Assembly (NCBI GenBank): GCA_025463605.1
Contig: JAODAV010000022.1
Span: 62,001 to 126,000, forward strand
Reading direction: 5' to 3'
Origin: Rhodoglobus sp.
Lineage (GTDB): Bacteria; Actinomycetota; Actinomycetes; Actinomycetales; Microbacteriaceae
Length of the DNA: 64,000 bases
In this document: positions 55,209 through 64,000 of the stretch, piece after piece
Layout of the letters: every line of letters starts with the position of its first letter
Position numbering within the stretch: the first letter of the stretch is position 1
Translations under genes and position numbers: made by a program
The notes under the pieces: generated by a model
Told to the model about the DNA's origin: nothing
The model's database searches: none
Seen by the model: only the letters and a program-made list of their open reading frames with translations

Positions 55209-56012
55209 CTAGCCACGGATGATGCCCAGGCCCGCCGCCGTGAGCTCGGCGAGGATGCCCGGCTCCGCGTCGCCCGCCGTGACGAGCGTCTCGAACTCGA
55301 CGATGGGGGCGATGACAGCGAGGTCGGCGCGGCCGAGCTTCGTGGCATCCGCGATGAGCACCCGTCGTCGGGACCGCGCGAGCACCCGCGTCTTGATCTC
55401 GGCTTCGGGCAGGTTGACGTTCGTCACCCCCCGTTGTGCATGGATGCCGTTGCAGCCGATGAAGGCCCAGTCCAGGTTGAGCGAGTCGACCATGGGCATC
55501 GCGAAGGGATTCACGAGGGAGTGCTGCAGCGGTCGCAGTGTGCCTCCCGTCACGATGACGGTGAAGCGGGGAAGTGCGGCCTCGAGGGCGAGGGCGATCG
55601 TGAGGCCGGGCGTGACGACGACCACGTCGTGCAGCTCGCGGCGATCGACGAGGGCGCGCGCGAGGGCCATCGCGGTGCTGCCGGCGTCGACGTAGACACT
55701 CTCACCCGAAGAGACGAGCGCCGCCGCTTCGCGCCCGATCGCGAGTTTCGCCGCGGCATCCCGGTCGACTGATGCCTCGAGCGGGCTCTCCGGGTCGACC
55801 ATCGCGCTCGTGGGCATGGCGCCGCCGTGCACGCGCACGACGGAACCGGTGAGCTCGAGGGCGCTGAGGTCAGCGCGGATCGTCACCTCACTTACGCCGA
55901 GCTCGAGGCTCGCGTCGGCGACCCGCAGGAATCCGCGGGTCACGACGAGGCGCGCGAGCTGCTGCCTGCGGGGACCCGCGCTTGCGAATTCTTTCGTATT
56001 CGAAACCCTCAC
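55209..56012 (-). CDS. DeoR/GlpR family regulator
   Basis: RRQQLARLVVTRGFLRVADASLELGVSEVTIRADLSALE; VHGGAMP; start uncertain. Confidence 0.88.
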   Translation of the reverse strand: MRVSNTKEFASAGPRRQQLARLVVTRGFLRVADASLELGVSEVTIRADLSALELTGSVVRVHGGAMPTSAMVDPESPLEASVDRDAAAKLAIGREAAALVSSGESVYVDAGSTAMALARALVDRRELHDVVVVTPGLTIALALEAALPRFTVIVTGGTLRPLQHSLVNPFAMPMVDSLNLDWAFIGCNGIHAQRGVTNVNLPEAEIKTRVLARSRRRVLIADATKLGRADLAVIAPIVEFETLVTAGDAEPGILAELTAAGLGIIRG

Positions 56013-56030
56013 TTTCGATATCGTAATGGA

Positions 56031-57115
56031 ATGCTCATGGCCGGTGTGACAAAACACGAGACCACGCTCGCCGACGGGCGCGACCTCACCTATTACGACG
56101 ACGCGAACACGACCCTGCCGCGCGAGCGCGCAGCCGATGCCCGCCACCTCGACCCGCGACCCGTCACGGCGACCATGCGACAGGACCCGCTCACGGGCGA
56201 ATGGATCTCGATCGCCGCATCCCGCCAGAACCGGGCGTTCCTTCCTCCCGCCGAGCAGGATCCTCTTGCGCCGGCGACACCGCACAACCCCTCCGAGGTG
56301 CCGAGCAACTACGACGTCGCGGTGTTCGAGAACCGATCGCCGTCGTTCGGGCCCGACCTCGGCGTCGCCGAACTCGACGGCCTCGCGCTCGGTCGCACCT
56401 CCGCGTCATTCGGGCGGTGCGAAGTCGTGTGCTTCAGCCCCGAGCACGAGGGGTCGTTCGGCACGCTCAGCGAGACGCGAGCGCGCACCGTCATCGAGGC
56501 GTGGGCCGATCGCACCGAGTTGCTCTCCGCGCTGCCGGGCGTGCAGCAGGTTTTCCCGTTCGAGAACCGTGGCGAGGCCATCGGCGTGACTCTGCGTCAT
56601 CCGCACGGGCAGATCTACGCCTACCCCTACGTGACGCCGCGCACTCAGCGGCTCATCGCATCCATCGCCGAATTCGGACCGGGGCTGTTCGAGTCGATTC
56701 TCGCTTTCGAGCAGAGCTCGGAACGGGTGGTGCTGTCGGGCGAGCACTGGACCGCCTTCGTGCCCTTCGCGGCGCGGTGGCCCCTCGAAGTGCACATGCT
56801 GCCCCACCGGCAGATTCCCGACCTCTCGGCGACAACGGATGCCGAGCGTACCGAGCTCGCGCCCCTGTACTTGCGACTGCTGCGCGGGCTCGACGCGCTC
56901 TACGACACTCCCACGCCCTACATTGCCGCGTGGCACCAGGCGCCCGTCGCCGTCGCGCGCGACGACATCCGGCTCATGCTTCAGGTCACGTCACCGCGAC
57001 GCGCGGAGTCTAAACTCAAATACCTCGCGGGCTCGGAGAGCGCCATGGGCGCGTGGATCGGCGACATCCCGCCCGAACGAGCAGCCGACTTCATTCGACA
57101 GGGGATCGCGAAGGC

Positions 57116-57119
<4 letters not shown>
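56031..57119 (+). CDS. galT: Galactose-1-phosphate uridylyltransferase
   Basis: FENRGEAIGVTLRHPHGQIYAYPYVTPR; PLEVHMLPHRQIPDL. Confidence 0.95.
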
Positions 57120-58269
<1,150 letters not shown>

Positions 58270-58273
<4 letters not shown>

Positions 58274-58374
58274 AGCCAGTTCTTGAGTACGAACCAGACG
58301 CCTAGGCCGATGGCGACGAGCGTGGCGATTCCCACGTAGAGCTTGGCCCAGGGGAACCGTCTGCGCGCACTCAT
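58270..58374 (-). CDS. 34-aa predicted membrane microprotein
   Basis: MSARRRFPWAKLYVGIATLVAIGLGVWFVLKNWL. Confidence 0.5.
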
Positions 58375-58413
58375 AAGCAACAGGGTAGGGCCAGCTCACG
58401 GTATCTTCGTGCC

Positions 58414-59175
58414 ATGACGCCCAAGACGCGAATCGTTGCCGCAGTGCTCGTCGGGAGCGCCCTCGTGCTCACCGCGTGCGGACAGGTACCTTTCCCCGTT
58501 CCGTCCGCGAGCCCGACGTCGACGGCCTCACCGACGCCCACGGTGAGCGCGCCGTCTCCGACCCCCACCCCGCTACCGACCGCGGACGGCGAGGTGCTCT
58601 TCACCATCTCCGCAAAGCTCACCTCCCCTGTCGGCGCGACCGCGCACGTGGAGCAGGTCGTCTACAAGCCCGAGTCCGACCTCGACGACCTCGACGCGAT
58701 CACCACGCAGCTCGACGACGAGTGCACCGGCTGGCGTGAGTCGATCGGCCCGGCGGACTACGTCGTCGGCATGATCACCGCGGAAGACACCTCGACCGGC
58801 GGCAAGAAGTGGCCGCCGAGCGGCCAGGTCGTCGTGACCATGGCCGGCACTCCCGTCTTCGCCGGCGATTGGCAGACGTTCCAGTCGTTCTGTACGAGCG
58901 TGCAGGTGCTCGTGCCGGGCGAGGTGCGTGGCGTCACACCCGTCCCGGCGGGCGGCGACGCGGACTCGCCCGGCGGATGGGCGACCCTCACTTACGGATT
59001 CGGCATCGCCACCGAGGCGGGAACCGATGCGACCGACCGCCGGTACACGCAGCTCAGCGACTGCCGCATCACCCTCACAGCGGCGGCTCGCGCGGAAAGC
59101 GACATCGTCGAGGCATGGCTCGCCGCGCCGCAGGCCAGTCCCGGCCTGTGCGAGGTGAATACGCCGGGGGTTTAG
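58414..59175 (+). CDS. Lipoprotein, hypothetical
   Basis: Lipobox VLTACGQ. Confidence 0.8.
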   Translation: MTPKTRIVAAVLVGSALVLTACGQVPFPVPSASPTSTASPTPTVSAPSPTPTPLPTADGEVLFTISAKLTSPVGATAHVEQVVYKPESDLDDLDAITTQLDDECTGWRESIGPADYVVGMITAEDTSTGGKKWPPSGQVVVTMAGTPVFAGDWQTFQSFCTSVQVLVPGEVRGVTPVPAGGDADSPGGWATLTYGFGIATEAGTDATDRRYTQLSDCRITLTAAARAESDIVEAWLAAPQASPGLCEVNTPGV

Positions 59176-59183
59176 GGCCGGGA

Positions 59184-60062
59184 CTAAGCCAGGCGCTCGG
59201 CGGCGTCCACGACGTTCTTGAGCAGCATGGCGCGCGTCATCGGTCCGACACCGCCCGGCACGGGCGACAGGTGCCCCGCGACCTCGGCGACGCCCGGATC
59301 GACGTCTCCTACTAGCCGCGCCTTGCCGGTCTCGGGGTTGACGACTCGTGTGATGCCGACGTCGAGCACGGCCGCGCCCGGCTTGACCCACTCCGGCTTG
59401 ACGAGCCCGGCGACGCCCACGGCGGCGACGAGGATGTCCGCACGCCGCACGTAGCTCTCGAGGTCCTGGGTGCGGGAGTGGGTGAGCGTCACCGTCGCGT
59501 CGAGCCCCTTGCGCGTGAGCAGCAGCCCGAGCGGTCGACCGACCGTGAGGCCGCGACCCACCACCACGACGTGCTTGCCCGAGATGGGCACGTCGTAACG
59601 CTGAAGCATCTCGACGATTCCGGCGGGCGTGCACGGCAGCGGGGAGTCGATCTGCCCGCCCACCCCCAGCACGAGGCGCCCGAGGTTCGTAGGATGCAGG
59701 CCGTCCGCATCCTTGTCCGGATCCATGAGCTCGAGCATCGCGTTCTCGTCGATCCCGGTCGGCAACGGCAACTGGATGATGTACCCCGTCACCGCCGGAT
59801 TCGTGTTGAGCGCGATAATCGCGGCCATGACATCCTCCTCGGATGCCTCGGCCGGCAGGTCGACGCGGATCGATTCGATCCCCACCTCGGCGCAGTCCCG
59901 GTGCTTGCCGGCCACGTAGGAACGGGACCCGGGGTCGTCACCCACGAGCAGCGTGCCGAGCCCGGGCACGATGCCGCGCGACTTGAGCGCGGCAATACGG
60001 CCGGCGAGCTCGTTCTTGACGGCGGTCGCCGTCGCGACCCCGTCGAGCACTACCGCCGTCAC
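59184..60062 (-). CDS. folD: Bifunctional methylene-THF dehydrogenase/cyclohydrolase
   Basis: [40 protein letters not shown] 60062. Confidence 0.95.
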   Translation of the reverse strand: MTAVVLDGVATATAVKNELAGRIAALKSRGIVPGLGTLLVGDDPGSRSYVAGKHRDCAEVGIESIRVDLPAEASEEDVMAAIIALNTNPAVTGYIIQLPLPTGIDENAMLELMDPDKDADGLHPTNLGRLVLGVGGQIDSPLPCTPAGIVEMLQRYDVPISGKHVVVVGRGLTVGRPLGLLLTRKGLDATVTLTHSRTQDLESYVRRADILVAAVGVAGLVKPEWVKPGAAVLDVGITRVVNPETGKARLVGDVDPGVAEVAGHLSPVPGGVGPMTRAMLLKNVVDAAERLA

Positions 60063-61360
60063 GCCCAGCTGCCGGGGGAGGTGAGACCCGGGTAGAGCGG
60101 GTAGCCGTCGGTGAGCTTCTGCACGCGCGAGCGGAGGGACGCGACATCCGGGCCGGGCTTGAGGGCGGTCGCGATGATGTCGGCCACCTCCGTGAACTCG
60201 GCGTCGCCGAAACCGCGGGTCGCGAGCGCCGGGGTGCCGATGCGCACGCCGGACGGGGTCATCGGGGGGCGCGGGTCGAAGGGCACGGCGTTGCGGTTGA
60301 CGGTGATGCCGACGGAGTGCAGCACGTCTTCGGCATCCTGACCGTGGATGGCCGAGTTGCGCAGGTCGACGAGCACGAGGTGCACGTCGGTTCCGCCCGT
60401 GAGCACGTCGATGCCTGCGCCCTTCGCGTCGGGCGAGGTCAGGCGCTCGGCGAGAATCTGGGCGCCGCGCACCGTGCGCTCCTGGCGGTCCTTGAATTCG
60501 GGCTCGGCCGCGAGCTTGAACGCCGTGGCCTTTGCGGCGATGACGTGCATGAGCGGTCCGCCCTGCTGGCCGGGGAACACGTTCGAGTTGAGTTTCTTCT
60601 GCAGCTCGAGGTCGTTGGTCAGGATGAAGCCCGACCGCGGTCCGCCGATCGTCTTGTGAACGGTGGATGACGTGACGTGCGCGTGCGGCACGGGTGACGG
60701 GTGCAGGCCCGCGGCCACGAGCCCCGCGAAGTGGGCCATGTCGACCCACAGCATCGCGCCGACCTCATCGGCGATGGCGCGGAAGGCGGCGAAGTCGAGC
60801 TGGCGCGGGTACGCCGACCAGCCGGCGATGAGCACCTGCGGACGCACCTCGAGCGCTTTCTCGCGCACGACATCCATGTCGACGAGGAAGGTGTCTGGGT
60901 CGACGCCATAGGCGTGCGCCTCGTAGAGCTTGCCGGAGAAGTTGAGCTTCATGCCATGCGTGAGGTGGCCGCCGTGGGCGAGTTCGAGGCCGAGGATGCG
61001 GTCGCCTGGCGTCGCTATCGCAGACAGCACCGCCGCATTGGCCGAAGCACCGGAGTGCGGCTGCACGTTCGCGTAGGCGGCGCCGAACAGCGACTTGGCA
61101 CGCGAGATGGCGAGGGACTCGGCGATGTCGACGAACTCGCATCCGCCGTAGTAGCGACGGCCGGGGTAGCCCTCGGCGTACTTGTTGGTGAGCACTGAGC
61201 CCTGTGCTTCGAGCACGGCGCGGGGCACGAAGTTCTCACTCGCGATCATCTCGAGGGTCTCGCGCTGGCGGCCGAGCTCTTGAGCGAGAACGGCGGCGAT
61301 CTCGGGATCGACTTCTGCGAGGGGGGCGTTGAAGGTTGCAGACACTGGCACTCCTGACAT
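60059..61360 (-). CDS. glyA: Serine hydroxymethyltransferase
   Basis: [39 protein letters not shown]. Confidence 0.98.
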   Translation of the reverse strand: MSGVPVSATFNAPLAEVDPEIAAVLAQELGRQRETLEMIASENFVPRAVLEAQGSVLTNKYAEGYPGRRYYGGCEFVDIAESLAISRAKSLFGAAYANVQPHSGASANAAVLSAIATPGDRILGLELAHGGHLTHGMKLNFSGKLYEAHAYGVDPDTFLVDMDVVREKALEVRPQVLIAGWSAYPRQLDFAAFRAIADEVGAMLWVDMAHFAGLVAAGLHPSPVPHAHVTSSTVHKTIGGPRSGFILTNDLELQKKLNSNVFPGQQGGPLMHVIAAKATAFKLAAEPEFKDRQERTVRGAQILAERLTSPDAKGAGIDVLTGGTDVHLVLVDLRNSAIHGQDAEDVLHSVGITVNRNAVPFDPRPPMTPSGVRIGTPALATRGFGDAEFTEVADIIATALKPGPDVASLRSRVQKLTDGYPLYPGLTSPGSWA

Positions 61361-61387
61361 TCGACGGATATAACAAAGGTATCCGGC

Positions 61388-61520
61388 GGGCCCAGGCGTA
61401 CGGCCAATCGTTGGGGCCCCCGCCGCGCCGGTTCCGGACGATCCGCAGGATCGGCCGGCCGTGCCGGGTGGGGACGGTCGCTCCCCGATGGTTGCCCATC
61501 TCAACGCCAGTCGCGACGGG
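61388..61520 (-). ncRNA. ZTP (pfl) riboswitch upstream of glyA
   Basis: Minus strand: CGTCGCGACTGGCG ... AACCATCGGGGAGCGACC ... CCGTACGCCTGGGC, matching pfl-motif conserved segments, 5' of glyA. Confidence 0.88.
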
Positions 61521-61602
61521 TCAAGTGTAGCGGCGTCGGGCGCATCTCTGCGAGAATTGCCGCGGGAGTTAGTTAGGACTCCTGACAAACCCTCGGAGAG
61601 CC

Positions 61603-63174
61603 ATGCGGCGAGCGGCAGTGGTGCTACTCGCGCTGCTCGGCGCCCTCACCGCGTGCGCTCCCGTCGAGAATGGAACCGCCATGACCACCACCGTGATCCC
61701 CGCCCCCGTCTCCCGGGCCGACGGCGAGGGCGCATTCACCCTCGGGCACGACACCGTCATCGGCGGCGAGGGCGAGGCCGCTGCGGTGGCCGAGTACCTT
61801 GCGCAGTCCCTGCGACCCGCGACCGGCTACCAACTCCCGGTCGGCGCGCTCGGTCAGATCCAGCTTGTGATCGGGGCCAGCCCCGCGCCCGGCGGCTACA
61901 CCCTCGATGTCGAGCCGGGCGGCATCCGGATCGAAGCGGATGCCCCCGCGGGCCTTTTCGCGGGCGTGCAGACCCTGCGCCAGCTGCTGCCGCCAGCAGC
62001 CTTCGGTCGCGAACCGGCGCAAGCCGACTGGTCGGTGGCCTCGACCAGCATCGAGGACTACCCGCGCTTCGAGTACCGCGGGGCGATGCTCGACGTCGCC
62101 CGCCACTTTTTCGCGGTCGCCGACGTGAAGAAGTACATCGACGACATTGCGATGCTCAAGCTCAACCACCTGCATTTGCATCTGACCGACGACCAGGGCT
62201 GGCGGCTGCAGATCCTATCCCGGCCCGCGTTGACCGAGATCGGCGCGAGCACGCAAGTCGACGGCAACGGGGGCGGCCACACGGCGCCTCTCTACTACAC
62301 GCAGGACGAGTACCGCGAGCTCGTCGAGTATGCGGCATCCCGGTTCATCACGATCGTGCCGGAGATCGACCTGCCGGGACATACCAACGCGGCCCTGAGC
62401 GCCTACCCCGAGCTCAACTGCGACGGCATCGCCCCGCAGCCATATGAAGGAATCGAAGTCGGCTTCAGTTCGCTGTGCATCGGCAAAGCCGAGACCTACG
62501 CCTTTCTCGAGGACGTCATCGGCGAGGTCGCCGCCCTCACACCCGGTCCGTTCCTTCATTTGGGCGGTGACGAGTCGCTCGCGACGAGCGACGAGGACTT
62601 CCTCACCTTCATCGCCCGGGTCACAGCGATCGGCGCCGCGACGGGCAAGACGATCATCGGGTGGCACGAGATGGGTCGCAGCGCGGAACTGCCGGCAGGC
62701 ACGATCGGCCAGTACTGGAGCTTCGTGCGCCCGCAGAGCGGCGCGGCCGAGCACACGCTGTCGTTCGTGGAGCAGGGCGGTCGCGTGATCCTGTCTCCCG
62801 CCGACGTCGCATACCTCGACATGAAGTACGACCCCACCACCGACCAGGGTCTCGTGTGGGCGAACGGGCCCACCTCGGTGACGGAGTCGTACCTGTGGGA
62901 GCCGACGGAGGTCATCCCGGGTCTGAGCGAGCAGCAGATCCTCGGGATCGAGGCACCCATCTGGACGGAGACGCTGCGCACCATCGGGGAGCTCGAGTAC
63001 TTCGCGTTCCCGCGCATCGTGTCCATCGCCGAGCTCGCCTGGTCGCCGCAGAACTCGGGCACGGCTGGAGCGCGCTTCGACGACTTCGGCGACCGCCTCG
63101 CGGGCCTGCAGCCTCGGCTCGAGGCCGCGGGCATCACCTATTACAAGGCGCCGGACGTGCCCTGGCGCGACTAG
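61603..63174 (+). CDS. Beta-N-acetylhexosaminidase (GH20), secreted/lipoprotein
   Basis: LTACAPVE lipobox; [24 protein letters not shown]. Confidence 0.93.
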   Translation: MRRAAVVLLALLGALTACAPVENGTAMTTTVIPAPVSRADGEGAFTLGHDTVIGGEGEAAAVAEYLAQSLRPATGYQLPVGALGQIQLVIGASPAPGGYTLDVEPGGIRIEADAPAGLFAGVQTLRQLLPPAAFGREPAQADWSVASTSIEDYPRFEYRGAMLDVARHFFAVADVKKYIDDIAMLKLNHLHLHLTDDQGWRLQILSRPALTEIGASTQVDGNGGGHTAPLYYTQDEYRELVEYAASRFITIVPEIDLPGHTNAALSAYPELNCDGIAPQPYEGIEVGFSSLCIGKAETYAFLEDVIGEVAALTPGPFLHLGGDESLATSDEDFLTFIARVTAIGAATGKTIIGWHEMGRSAELPAGTIGQYWSFVRPQSGAAEHTLSFVEQGGRVILSPADVAYLDMKYDPTTDQGLVWANGPTSVTESYLWEPTEVIPGLSEQQILGIEAPIWTETLRTIGELEYFAFPRIVSIAELAWSPQNSGTAGARFDDFGDRLAGLQPRLEAAGITYYKAPDVPWRD

Positions 63175-64000
63175 TGCATGCGGTGGGCGGCGTCGTGGCG
63201 GCGCAACCACGCGTCACCGATGATCGCGACCACGATGGCGAGCACGAGGACCGCGACGTCGACGAACGGCAGCACGGTGATGTCGGAGCGGTCGAGCAGG
63301 ATGCCGCCGATGAGCGCTCCGCCCCCGATGCCGACGTTGAACGAGGTGGTCAGGTAGGCCGAGGCCGTGTCTCTCATCCGCGGTGACGCGGTGTGCAGCA
63401 TGCGACTCTGCAGCATGGCCGGAGCACCGCCGAAAGCGGCACCCCACAGCACGAACATCACGACGACGACCCACGGTGTGGCGGGGAACAGTCCGATCAC
63501 GAGCACGGCGAGCGCTACCCCGCCTACGGCGACGATGAGCGCCGACCGCGGGAACCGGTCGGTCAGCATGCCCGCGAGCACGAGGCCGAAGGCACCCGCG
63601 CCGCCGTAGACCAGGAGCATGACGGCGACCGCTCCGGCGTCGAACCCGACCGGTGAGATGAGGAACGACGCAATGTAGGTGTAGAAGATGTTGTGCCCGA
63701 CGATCACGAGCAGCACGACGACGCACACGACGACGATCCCGGGAATGGAGCGGTCTTTGCGCAGCGGAATCGCGATCTCCCCGGTCGCGAGCACCTCGAT
63801 GTGCTGCACCGCCGGCAGGAAGCGCGCTGCGACGACCATCAGCACGACGATGATGCCGCCGATGACCGCGAAGGCCAAGCGCCAGCCGAGGGCGTGGCCG
63901 AGCGCCGTGCCGAGCGGCACGCCGAGCACGAAGGCAGCGGTGGCCCCACTACTCGTGATGGCCACGGCCCTGCCGATGCGATCGGCCGGAACGAGGTGCG
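63171..64000 (-). CDS. MFS transporter (N-terminus beyond window)
   Basis: Multi-TM ORF with GVPLGTALGHALGWRLAFAVIGG; open to the window end. Confidence 0.88.
   Translation of the reverse strand, partial: HLVPADRIGRAVAITSSGATAAFVLGVPLGTALGHALGWRLAFAVIGGIIVVLMVVAARFLPAVQHIEVLATGEIAIPLRKDRSIPGIVVVCVVVLLVIVGHNIFYTYIASFLISPVGFDAGAVAVMLLVYGGAGAFGLVLAGMLTDRFPRSALIVAVGGVALAVLVIGLFPATPWVVVVMFVLWGAAFGGAPAMLQSRMLHTASPRMRDTASAYLTTSFNVGIGGGALIGGILLDRSDITVLPFVDVAVLVLAIVVAIIGDAWLRRHDAAHRMH

Overview
High-GC actinobacterial (Microbacteriaceae-like) chromosome segment. From before position 1 to about 31,117 it is a temperate siphovirus prophage: small early ORFs, an Acb2/Tad1-hairpin-family ORF, HNH, TerS/TerL, portal, a MuF protein with a C-terminal EndoU-like toxin domain and an adjacent MafI-like immunity gene, capsid, tail (with a -1 frameshift tail chaperone), M23-type lysin, holin-like genes, tRNA-Lys, tyrosine integrase, and an attR-like tRNA 3' fragment. 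The rest is host chromosome: LLM oxidoreductase/TetR, a LacI-type sugar operon, a ferric reductase/FMN-binding/ApbE flavinylation module, galT-galK with DeoR and aldose-epimerase genes, a ZTP riboswitch upstream of glyA-folD, and a GH20 hexosaminidase. Strongest items for follow-up are the phage MuF-EndoU toxin/immunity pair, the Acb2-like cyclic-nucleotide sponge, the 39-nt tRNA-derived inverted repeat around the integrase, and a three-gene micro-operon next to attR. All calls come from reading the sequence and supplied translations; no database search was run.
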